NCBI GenBank assembly: GCA_964457335.1
Contig: CAYWGD010000006.1
Location: forward strand, 53,687 to 117,686
DNA from: CAJBVW01 sp964457335
Lineage (GTDB): Bacteria > Myxococcota_A > UBA796 > SXON01
Direction of reading: 5' to 3'
DNA length: 64,000 bases
Positions 1-6,899 of the stretch are shown here, piece after piece (positions within the stretch are counted from its first letter, which is position 1; every line of letters begins with the position of its first letter). Under the pieces are notes generated by a model that searched no databases, was not told the origin of the DNA, and saw only the letters and a program-made list of their open reading frames with translations. Position numbers and translations under genes: made by a program.

Positions 1-1325
1 AGCACCTCGAAGGTGACGGGCTCCATGTCGAGCACGAAGGAGGGGTGCACGTAGCAGTCGCCGTCCGGACACGGGCCGCCCAGGAGCTCCACGACGCCCT
101 CGGCGGTCGGGTCCTGCCGCGGCTCGGTGCCGCCCACCACGATCGTGGCGGTGCCCTCCACCTCGCACAGGCTGCGGCGGCCGACCGCGTCGAAGGCGAG
201 CGGGCTGCCCGACGCGACACACACCGGCGTGTCGTCGCCCGCGTGGGTGGCGGTCGCGTAGAGGGGCTTGCAGGTCGCGAGGGAATTCCCGAGGTTCAGG
301 CACTCCGCGAGCCCGACGGGGTCGTACTCGGTGCACTCCGGCGCGTCGACCTCGTTCGGGGCGCACGGCTCCGCGCAGACCTCGTCGGGGTAGCTGTCGG
401 GGATGTCCTCCCCGTTCGGATCCTCCTGGTCCACGACCGCGCAGGTGACCGCCTGCGGCAGCCCGCACGCGGCGTTGAGCCCGGCGAGCGTGTCCTGGAG
501 CGTGTCGCACGTCGCCTGCGGATCGACGAGGTACCCGTCGGCGTCCCGCTCGCGATCCGAGGCGCACGTCTCGATCGTCGTCGAGAGCGCGGTGTCGTAG
601 GTCACCACGAGCTCGGGGGCGAGCTCCGCGGCGCCGTCGAACGACTCGGCGTTCCGGAGCCCCGCATCGGCGGCGAAGATGAGCACGACCGGGCTCTCGG
701 CCTTCCACCCCTGGAGATCGACGAGCTCCTGGAGGAGCGGCGCGAGGTCGGGCGTCCGCTGGGCCGCGCCGGCGTCCCCCGAGGACCACGGGTCGATCGA
801 CCAGTCCACGGTGGCGGCGGACAGCGGGGACCGCCCGGTGATGTCGTCGTCGTCGCTCGAGAACGTGGGCGCGTCCACGCTAACCTGCGCGCGGATCGAC
901 ACCTCCGCCGGGTCGCTCTGCGACTCGTCGGCGGTGAACTGCACGTACGCGCTCTGGATGACCGCCCCGGGTGGGAGCCCGAAGGTGTCGAAGCGCAGGC
1001 CGACGTGCTCGTCGCCGAGGTCGAGATCGAGGCTCTGCAGCTCCATGCTGGCGCCGACCTGCTCCGCGTCGTCGGTGCTCGCCTGGACGCGCAGCGCGCG
1101 GGAGCCCGACTCGGCGAACGTGCAGTCGCACGCGACGGTGTTGGCCTCGATGGGGCCGACCTCGCCGCCCCCCGGGAAGGCCCCGGAGTCCAGGAGGCAC
1201 CCCGCCAGGACGAGCAGCGGCGAGACCCGCGCGAGGTGCCCCGCGCCCGTCGACGACGCCCGCCGCGCGCGCGCTTCGGTCCCCTTCGGCGCGCGGCGGC
1301 CGCGCCGGACCCTCTCCAGCCCCAT
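1..1325 (-). CDS. Lipoprotein with DNRLRE-like beta-sandwich domain, 3' end outside window
   Basis: The reading frame starts with ATG at 1325 and runs open to the window edge, so the C-terminus is missing. After a basic N-terminus (about 30 residues) comes a hydrophobic stretch ending in a lipobox (LVLAGC), so it is probably an outer-membrane or surface lipoprotein. The next 200 residues fit a beta-sandwich of the DNRLRE/carbohydrate-binding type: a segment resembling 'GAVIQSAYVQF' near residue 120 and an 'APELVVTYD' end strand. A Cys-rich tail follows. It lies 73 bp downstream of the winged-helix regulator on the same strand. The exact ligand is unknown, and the domain call comes from pattern recognition only. 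Confidence 0.7.
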   Translation of the reverse strand, partial: MGLERVRRGRRAPKGTEARARRASSTGAGHLARVSPLLVLAGCLLDSGAFPGGGEVGPIEANTVACDCTFAESGSRALRVQASTDDAEQVGASMELQSLDLDLGDEHVGLRFDTFGLPPGAVIQSAYVQFTADESQSDPAEVSIRAQVSVDAPTFSSDDDDITGRSPLSAATVDWSIDPWSSGDAGAAQRTPDLAPLLQELVDLQGWKAESPVVLIFAADAGLRNAESFDGAAELAPELVVTYDTALSTTIETCASDRERDADGYLVDPQATCDTLQDTLAGLNAACGLPQAVTCAVVDQEDPNGEDIPDSYPDEVCAEPCAPNEVDAPECTEYDPVGLAECLNLGNSLATCKPLYATATHAGDDTPVCVASGSPLAFDAVGRRSLCEVEGTATIVVGGTEPRQDPTAEGVVELLGGPCPDGDCYVHPSFVLDMEPVTFEV

Positions 1326-1398
1326 GTTGCCCCCTGCCTACCTGAGTCTCCACCGTTCGGCGGGGCGGGAAGGCCAGGGGGGCCGGCCCGGGGCCCGC

Positions 1399-2199
1399 TC
1401 AGGCGCCCCGGAGCGTGTCCTCCAGCCGCTCCAGGATCGCCACCCGGGCGCGGAGCTGCTCCATCAGCGGGGAGAACAGCGCCCGCGCGCGCAGCCCCAT
1501 GCCCGGCCCGAGCTCGAACCGCGCCATCGCCGGCGGGAGCGGCGCCACGAGCTCCTCGAGGGACCGCATCGGGTGGAGCTGGTACCCGCCCACCACCTCG
1601 CGCAGCCGCTGCGCCAGGGCCTCCGGCGCGAGCCCCTCCTCCGCCCGCGCGACCGCCTCCATCCGGAGCCCCGACGCCACCCGCTCCTCCAGGTCGGCCA
1701 CCGCGCCCGCCAGGCGCCGCCGCTCCGCCCGCAGGATCCGCACGGGATCGAGCCGCGCACGCACGATGCGGTCCGGCGAGCGGGGCTCGCCGCGCACCCG
1801 CTCGGCGATGGCGTCGCGGTAGCTCGCCGCGGCCGTCGCGAGGAACACCACCTCCTCGAAGGTGCGGGGCGCGTTCGGGTCCGTGATCGCCTCGACGAGC
1901 GCCACCACGCCCGCGGGCAGGAGCCGGTACCGCGGCGCGCGGCCGCTCCCGAGCGTCACGGCGCGGCCCTCCCGCACGAGCCGCGCAAGGGCCCGCCGCA
2001 CCTGGGTGAGGTCCACGTCGAGCCCCGGGCGCAGGCGGTCGTCCTCCATCCAGTTCGTGAACAGCAGGAAGAAGAAGCGCACGTCGGTGGGCCGGAAGCC
2101 CTCGGCGCCGGAGAGGTCCGCGGCGAGGAGCGCGGCCTGGGTGACCGTGGCGTGGGCGGACAGGGCCCCGAAGCGGGCGGTCAGGAGCTCGGTGGACAC
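1399..2199 (-). CDS. Predicted winged-helix transcriptional regulator
   Basis: This 266-residue protein starts at GTG 2199; no in-frame ATG lies closer. The first 110 residues look like a winged helix: a helical segment, then 'DLTQVRRALARLVREGRAV' as recognition helix and wing (about residues 66-84), then 'APRYRLLPAGV'. The rest is helical and may mediate dimerisation; overall the architecture recalls PaaX-type repressors, but the family is not certain. It is divergent from the fatty-acid-hydroxylase gene, and the shared 135-bp gap carries two copies of a short palindrome plus a nested inverted repeat. It probably controls itself and that pair. Confidence 0.6.
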   Translation of the reverse strand: MSTELLTARFGALSAHATVTQAALLAADLSGAEGFRPTDVRFFFLLFTNWMEDDRLRPGLDVDLTQVRRALARLVREGRAVTLGSGRAPRYRLLPAGVVALVEAITDPNAPRTFEEVVFLATAAASYRDAIAERVRGEPRSPDRIVRARLDPVRILRAERRRLAGAVADLEERVASGLRMEAVARAEEGLAPEALAQRLREVVGGYQLHPMRSLEELVAPLPPAMARFELGPGMGLRARALFSPLMEQLRARVAILERLEDTLRGA

Positions 2200-2214
2200 G
2201 GGCGCGCTCCAACG

Positions 2215-2290
2215 GACAATGTCTGTTCGACCATAGCACGGTGTACCGTCGTGATCGCGACACCTACAGACATTGTCTCTTGTCGCGATC
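2215..2290. promoter_or_regulatory. Paired palindromic operators in a divergent promoter region
   Basis: GACAATGTCTGT at 2215-2226 is matched exactly by its reverse complement at 2266-2277. Each arm contains a GACAnTGTC palindrome (2215-2223 and 2269-2277, centres 54 bp apart). The right palindrome lies inside the loop of a second perfect 10-bp inverted repeat, GATCGCGACA at 2253-2262 with its complement at 2281-2290. The position between the regulator (starting at 2199) and the hydroxylase (starting at 2335) suggests operator sites for the regulator. That assignment is inferred. Confidence 0.6.
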
Positions 2291-2334
2291 TCCCTCCGCC
2301 CGCCCCCGCGCCCTACGCTCCGGGTGGAGGTCCG

Positions 2335-3579
2335 ATGGTCCCGATCGCCGCCCTCGCCGCCGCCTTCCTCACCTGGGAGCGGCTCGCCCCCGCCCGCCCC
2401 CTGCCCGCCGTGCCCGGCTGGACCCTCCGCCTCCTGGTCGCGAACCTCCTGCAGCTCGGCTTCGTCCTCGCGGTCGGCCCCCTCTGCGAGCGCATCACCC
2501 GGCCGCTCCTGCCGCTCGATGGCCTGCCCGACCCCGTCGCCGGCGGCGCCGTCTACCTCCTCTCCACGCTCGCCTGGTACGTGTGGCACCGCGCCCGGCA
2601 CGAGAGCCGCGCGCTCTGGCTCGGGCTCCACCAGCTCCACCACAGCCCAGCCCGCATCGAGGTGGCGATGGCGTTCTACAAGCACCCGCTCGAGCAGGTG
2701 GCGAACGCGCTCCTCTCCGGCGCCATCGCGGGCCCCCTGTTCGGGCTCTCGCCCGGCGCCGCCGTCGCGTACGCCGTGCTCTCCGCCGGGGCCGAGTTCG
2801 TGTACCACACCAACGTCCGCACGCCGCGTTGGCTCGGGTACCTCGTGCAGCGCCCCGAGATGCACCGCGTCCACCACGCCCGCGGGCGCCACACCTGCAA
2901 CTACAGCGACCTGCCGCTCTGGGACCTCTTGTTCGGCACCTTCCACAACCCCGCCACGATGGACGAGGACTGCGGCTTCGAGCCCGACCAGGAGGCCCGG
3001 GTCGGCGCCATGCTCCTGTTCCAGGACGTGGTCGCCCGCCGCCGCACCACCCCGCGCCAGCTCGGGCTCGCGCTGCTCCTGCTCGTGGGGCTCGCCAGCG
3101 TCGGCGGCACGCTCCTCACCCCGCTCGCGCCCCGCGTCGGCCCCGCCGTCGCCGGCCTCGGCAAGCTCACGCTCGCCTCGCCCTTCCCCAAGGTGTTCTG
3201 CGGCCTCGACCCCGCCCCCGGGGACGCGGCGCCCACCGAGCCGGCCGGCCGCGTCGAGCCCTGGGCGTACGAGCGCGTCGTGACCGTCACCCTCGCCGAC
3301 GGAACCGTCCGATCGCTGTCCTTCGACGCCGCCGTCGCCGCCCACCCCGTCGGGCCGTACATGCTCCGCAACGCGTACGGCGCCGCGGTCGCCTACGGCC
3401 CGTGGATGCCCGACGAGACCGTGCGGGTCGTGCTCCACCACGCCGTGTGCGTCGACCCGACCTTCCGCCCGGCGCTCGGCCTCCCGCCCGACGTGCCGCC
3501 GGCCCGCCTCTCGATCGACGCCCACCCCGCGCCCGGCCTGCCCGGCCCCGCCCGCCACCTGGAGGTCTCGTGCTCCTGA
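2335..3579 (+). CDS. Sterol desaturase / fatty acid hydroxylase family membrane protein
   Basis: This 414-residue integral membrane protein carries the three His clusters of the non-haem di-iron fatty acid hydroxylase superfamily: HRARH (HxxxH, about residue 86), HQLHH (HxxHH, about residue 101) and HRVHH (about residue 182). These enzymes use O2 and electrons to hydroxylate or desaturate lipids at the membrane. A further 150 residues after about position 225 hold another hydrophobic segment and a soluble tail not typical of the minimal family. Start ATG 2335 follows GGAGG. The stop overlaps the GTG start of the next gene, indicating translational coupling. The substrate cannot be read from sequence. 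Confidence 0.85.
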   Translation: MVPIAALAAAFLTWERLAPARPLPAVPGWTLRLLVANLLQLGFVLAVGPLCERITRPLLPLDGLPDPVAGGAVYLLSTLAWYVWHRARHESRALWLGLHQLHHSPARIEVAMAFYKHPLEQVANALLSGAIAGPLFGLSPGAAVAYAVLSAGAEFVYHTNVRTPRWLGYLVQRPEMHRVHHARGRHTCNYSDLPLWDLLFGTFHNPATMDEDCGFEPDQEARVGAMLLFQDVVARRRTTPRQLGLALLLLVGLASVGGTLLTPLAPRVGPAVAGLGKLTLASPFPKVFCGLDPAPGDAAPTEPAGRVEPWAYERVVTVTLADGTVRSLSFDAAVAAHPVGPYMLRNAYGAAVAYGPWMPDETVRVVLHHAVCVDPTFRPALGLPPDVPPARLSIDAHPAPGLPGPARHLEVSCS

Positions 3580-4466
3580 CGCTGCCCGCCCCGCGGACCG
3601 GGGCCCGCCCCTCCGCCCCGCCGATGCTCGCCGTGGTGCGGATCGCCGTCGGCCTGCAGCTCGCCGTCCACTACGCGCGGCTCTTCCCCTGGGCGACGAC
3701 CATCTACTCCGACCGCGGCATGCTCGCCGACCCCGCGCACAACCCGGTCCCGCTCGGGCTGTCCCCACTGTACCACCTCGACGCGCCCTGGATGATCCAA
3801 CTGTTCGTGCTCGGGCTCGTCGGCTTGTCCCTCGACTTCGCCGCCGGGCTCTGGACCCGCACCGCCGGCGTCCTGCTCGCGTTGGCTGCCACGGCGCTCT
3901 GGCACCGCAACATGCTCACGCTCAACCCGTCCCTCCCCTACCTCGGCTTCTTCCTGCTCGCCCAGGCCTTCGCCCGGCCGGATCCGCCCTGGTCGCTCGA
4001 TCGCTGGCGTGCGCGCCGCGAGGGGCGGCTCGCCACCCGCTTCGGCCTCGCGGACCGCCTCCCCCGCGACGTCCTCGGCGTCCTGTGGGTCGTGTACACC
4101 GTCGGTTACTCCTTCTCCGGGTACACCAAGCTCGTGAGCCCGAGTTGGGCCGACGGCACCGCCGTGGCACGTTTGCTCCGCGGGCCCGTCGCGCTCGACA
4201 ACCCGCTCGCCCACGCCGTCGGGGCGCTCCCCGACCCGGTGCTCGCGGTGGCAACCTGGGGCGTGGTCGCGCTCGAGCTCCTCGCCGCGCCCCTCGCGCT
4301 CGTCCGCGGCCTGCGCCCCGCGCTCTGGGTCGCGATCCTCGGCATGCACGCCGGGCTCCTGCTGCTGGTCGGCCTCCAGGACATCTCCTGGGGCATGCTC
4401 GTCACCCACCTCGCGCTGTTCGACCAACGTTGGTTGGAGCGGGCGTCCGCGGCGCCGGCCCGGTGA
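3570..4466 (+). CDS. HTTM-domain-like polytopic membrane protein
   Basis: This 298-residue protein has about seven hydrophobic segments. The GYSFSGYTKLVSPSWADG region (about residues 176-193) resembles the HTTM (vitamin K-dependent carboxylase-like) fold, where a 'SG.aKl.sp.W..G' motif is typical. Start GTG 3570 overlaps the end of the hydroxylase by ten bases and has GGAGGT a few bases upstream; an internal ATG at 3624 is an alternative. It is probably co-translated with the hydroxylase and may work with it in a membrane redox or lipid step. Bacterial HTTM proteins mostly lack a proven activity, so no function is assigned. Confidence 0.7.
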   Translation: MLLTLPAPRTGARPSAPPMLAVVRIAVGLQLAVHYARLFPWATTIYSDRGMLADPAHNPVPLGLSPLYHLDAPWMIQLFVLGLVGLSLDFAAGLWTRTAGVLLALAATALWHRNMLTLNPSLPYLGFFLLAQAFARPDPPWSLDRWRARREGRLATRFGLADRLPRDVLGVLWVVYTVGYSFSGYTKLVSPSWADGTAVARLLRGPVALDNPLAHAVGALPDPVLAVATWGVVALELLAAPLALVRGLRPALWVAILGMHAGLLLLVGLQDISWGMLVTHLALFDQRWLERASAAPAR

Positions 4467-4533
4467 CCGGTTCGGGGGCCCCCGGTTCGGGCGGTGACCG
4501 ATCCGGGCGGCCCCCGGCCGAAGACGGCCGGGT

Positions 4534-4675
4534 CGGGTGTCCTCCGGGCTCGGGCCGGAGGCCCTCGGTCGGCCGGCCCTGCGCCGGCCGACGGCCGCGG
4601 GCCCCCGATCCCGCGGTGGCCTCCGGCCCATCGCCCTCGCGCGCCCGCGGCCCCCTCCGGCCCCCCTGCCGCGTC
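4534..4675 (+). repeat. Dispersed structured repeat, copy A
   Basis: This stretch aligns by eye over its whole length with 50885-51025 and, inverted, with 4767-4906. Its core is a perfect 10-bp stem, GTCGGCCGGC at 4568-4577 and its complement at 4583-4592, closed by a 5-base loop. No coding capacity is apparent. It resembles a REP/BIME-type palindromic element rather than an insertion sequence. Confidence 0.6.
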
Positions 4676-4766
4676 CCCCCGCGCCGGTCCCCCCGACCGT
4701 CTCGGATGAGCGCGAGCTCTGGGCGCCCAGCGACCACAACTCGGGTTCGGGGCTCACCCCCGCGAC

Positions 4767-4906
4767 CGCGCGAGGGGACCGGAGGGCGGTGCGGGCGCGG
4801 CGCGGCCCGGGGCCGGAGGCCGCGCCCCCGTCATCCGGCCCGCACCGGTCGGGCCGCGCGCGGCGGCCCGACGGAGGCCCTCCGGGCCGACCCCGCAGGG
4901 CACCGA
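4767..4906 (-). repeat. Dispersed structured repeat, copy B (inverted)
   Basis: Read on the minus strand it matches copies A and C. The hairpin is conserved in shape but not in bases: GTCGGGCCG (4848-4856) pairs with CGGCCCGAC (4864-4872). Both arms differ from copy A in a compensating way. Together with copy A it forms a large inverted pair. Confidence 0.55.
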
Positions 4907-5110
4907 CCCCGGCCCCCGGCCGGGGGCGCGCCCGCGCCGCCATCCGGCCCCCATGCCGCGGGAGAGGCTGAGTTGATCCGCACGGAATTACCCGATGAAA
5001 CGTCACGACCTCAGAACGCACGACGAGCGCACGGCTGTCGCGACACCAAATGCGTTCGAAGGGGCGTACGCTCGAGGAGCGCCCTGACGGCGCGAACGGA
5101 GGTACAAGCC

Positions 5111-5971
5111 ATGACTCTCGCGCTCCTTCTCTCGTCCCTCGTGCTCGTCCCCGACGCCCACGCCGACGACTGCGTCTACTGGCCGTACACCGCGTGCAAC
5201 GGCGGCGGCGCCAACGACATCTGCGACTACACGGGCGGCGGCCTCGACCTCACCTGCGATCTCCAGCTGAACCCGGGTACGGGCGACGGCGTCCTGACCG
5301 CGATCACCAGCACCACCGGCAGCGGCCAGTGGGAGATCTGGGGCGTCGACGAGGAGGGCAACAACTTCTGCTGCGAGATGGCGCCGCCCCAGCGCTACTT
5401 CTACGTGTACGGCACCACGCAGAACGACGCGATCGCCCTGCAGAACGTCGACGGCGCCACGACCTACAACCTCGAGGGCGCGACGGCGTTCGTGTACTCG
5501 CTCCAGGGCACGGACGACATCTTCGGCGCCGACACCACCTCGACGCTGGAGGAGCTCTGGGGCGGCCCCGGCATCGACTACATCTGGGGCTACGCGGGCG
5601 TCGACCTGATCCTGGGCGAGCAGGATGCCGACGTCCTCTGGGGCGGCGACGACGCCGACGAGATCGACGGCGGCACCGGGAACGACGAGATCCACGGCGG
5701 GTACGGGGATGACGTCATCCACGGCGGGGAGACGGACGCCGGCGCCGACCGCGTGAAGGGCGACGACGGGAACGACGTCATCGACGGCTGGGACGGGGAC
5801 GACATGCTCTGCGGCGGGAACGGCGACGACATCCTCGACGGCGAGGGGGGCGACGACGACCTCTACGGAGGGAACAACGTCGACACGATCGACGGGGGTG
5901 GCGGGACCTCCGACAACTGCGACGGGCCGTCGACGAACTGCGAGGGCCCCCTCGCCACCTGCCCCTGGTGA
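5111..5971 (+). CDS. Secreted RTX-like calcium-binding repeat protein
   Basis: This 286-residue protein starts at ATG 5111 with GGAGG about ten bases upstream. A signal peptide ends at DAHA-DD (about residue 18). Residues about 155-275 contain at least six imperfect nonapeptides of the GGxGxDxxx type (for example GGTGNDEIHGG, GDDGNDVIDG, GNGDDILDG), which form a Ca-binding beta-roll in RTX proteins. The N-terminal half is Cys-containing and unrecognised. At this size, with no enzymatic domain, it is more likely a surface or matrix protein than a toxin. The usual C-terminal RTX secretion region is not obvious, so Sec export is the simpler reading. Confidence 0.8.
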   Translation: MTLALLLSSLVLVPDAHADDCVYWPYTACNGGGANDICDYTGGGLDLTCDLQLNPGTGDGVLTAITSTTGSGQWEIWGVDEEGNNFCCEMAPPQRYFYVYGTTQNDAIALQNVDGATTYNLEGATAFVYSLQGTDDIFGADTTSTLEELWGGPGIDYIWGYAGVDLILGEQDADVLWGGDDADEIDGGTGNDEIHGGYGDDVIHGGETDAGADRVKGDDGNDVIDGWDGDDMLCGGNGDDILDGEGGDDDLYGGNNVDTIDGGGGTSDNCDGPSTNCEGPLATCPW

Positions 5972-5976
5972 CCGGC

Positions 5977-6011
5977 GCGAGGTCCACCCCCTGACCGGGC
6001 GCGGACCTCGC
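5977..6011. terminator. Stem-loop between convergent genes
   Basis: GCGAGGTCC at 5977-5985 pairs perfectly with GGACCTCGC at 6003-6011 across a 17-base loop, between the stop at 5971 and the convergent stop at 6027. There is no T-tract, so it is at best a weak bidirectional terminator or mRNA-end stabiliser. Confidence 0.4.
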
Positions 6012-6026
6012 CGCGGGCGGGTGAGC

Positions 6027-6830
6027 TCACACGCCCGGGGCCCGCTCCCGCGTGGCCCGGAACGGCTGGCCCAGGGCGCGCAGCAGGCAGGTCCACACGC
6101 TCGCGAGCCCGAGGCTCGTGAGCACGGGGAGCGCGTCCCCCTGCTCGTGGCCGGGGTTGAGGGCGGCGTACGCGCGGGCGTGCGGGTTCTTCGCCAGCAC
6201 CTCGGGCGGGATGCGGGCGAGGTCCGGGTGGAGGCGGCGCTCGGCGATCGGCCGGCACACCCGGCGCGCGGGATCCCAGTCCTCGCCGAACACGTCGGCG
6301 CACACGCGGTCGTAGAGCTCGGCGTCGCCACGGTCGTCGGGGCGCGGCCAGGCGTGGGGCAGCGCGCCGACGGCCACCGCGTACGCCCGCCAGCTGTCCG
6401 TCTCCATGAGCCAGTACAGCGCGCGCCGCCCGAACGTCCCCCGGCGGATCAGCGTGTGGACCCCGGCGTAGGGGACGAGCCCGCGGCCGCGCCACGCGGG
6501 GTCGACGGTGACGGTGCCCGTGTAGAGGATGCGGGCCGGCCGACCGCCGACCGTGCGGTCGAGGACGCGGAGCCCGGTCGTGCCGACGAGGCGCCCCGAC
6601 GCGCGGTCACGGTAGAGGATGATCTCGTCGTAGTGGGCGAGCTGCTCGTAGAACCACGCGCGGTTCGTGTTCACCGAGGTGCATGCGAGGCTCCACGCCT
6701 CGTCCCGCTCCCCGGCCGTCAGCTCGGCGGGCCGCTTGAAGGAGAGGGTGGCCGCGAGGGGCCCGGGGAGGAGCGAAGCCGTCGGACGGGCGATGGCGGG
6801 CGCGGAGGGGACGGACGGGGCGGACAGCAT
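6027..6830 (-). CDS. GNAT-like N-acyltransferase domain protein
   Basis: This 267-residue protein carries a GNAT-type acyl-CoA binding core: the strand 'ARILYTGTVTVDPAWRGRG' (about residues 98-116) ends in the V-x4-RGxG pyrophosphate loop. The C-terminal 100 residues are rich in Trp and Arg and unfamiliar. Substrate is unknown; the family ranges from small molecules to protein N-termini. ATG 6830 is the first good start. It lies downstream of the FHA-AAA+ regulator gene on the same strand, but the 69-bp gap contains a strong hairpin array, so co-transcription is doubtful. Confidence 0.6.
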   Translation of the reverse strand: MLSAPSVPSAPAIARPTASLLPGPLAATLSFKRPAELTAGERDEAWSLACTSVNTNRAWFYEQLAHYDEIILYRDRASGRLVGTTGLRVLDRTVGGRPARILYTGTVTVDPAWRGRGLVPYAGVHTLIRRGTFGRRALYWLMETDSWRAYAVAVGALPHAWPRPDDRGDAELYDRVCADVFGEDWDPARRVCRPIAERRLHPDLARIPPEVLAKNPHARAYAALNPGHEQGDALPVLTSLGLASVWTCLLRALGQPFRATRERAPGV

Positions 6831-6851
6831 GGGCCGAACGTCGCATGCGGG

Positions 6852-6886
6852 GGCGCTGCAATGCCGTTGCAGCGCCTTGCAGCGCC
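6852..6886. promoter_or_regulatory. Triple TTGCAGCGCC array forming a strong hairpin
   Basis: Three copies of a 10-mer sit in 35 bases: GGCGCTGCAA (inverted) at 6852-6861, then TTGCAGCGCC at 6867-6876 and 6877-6886. The first two form a 10-bp stem with a 5-base loop; the last two are direct repeats exactly one helical turn apart. It lies between the stop of the FHA regulator and the start of the GNAT-like gene, so it could terminate one, regulate the other, or do both. Confidence 0.5.
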
Positions 6887-6899
6887 GTGCGGGCCCACG

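Larger units (their letters stand above)
4467..5110. other. Extremely GC-rich spacer with an inverted pair of a structured repeat
   Basis: No convincing gene is seen in these 644 bases. Open frames exist in all phases because of GC content but lack ribosome-binding sites and recognisable protein character. The spacer contains two inverted copies of a roughly 140-bp repeat (about 4534-4675 and 4767-4906). The last 130 bases before 5111 are less GC-extreme and probably hold the promoter of the RTX-like gene. Confidence 0.6.

Noticed and set aside
45..1886. Long plus-strand open frame opposite the first lipoprotein and regulator
   Set aside because: Its translation is Arg/Ala/Pro-rich low-complexity sequence typical of antisense frames in GC-rich DNA; the minus strand has signal peptide, domain patterns and a sensible start.
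5111..5971. RTX-like protein as a toxin
   Set aside because: It has a Sec signal peptide and only Ca-binding repeats; no toxin or enzyme domain and no type I secretion genes nearby.
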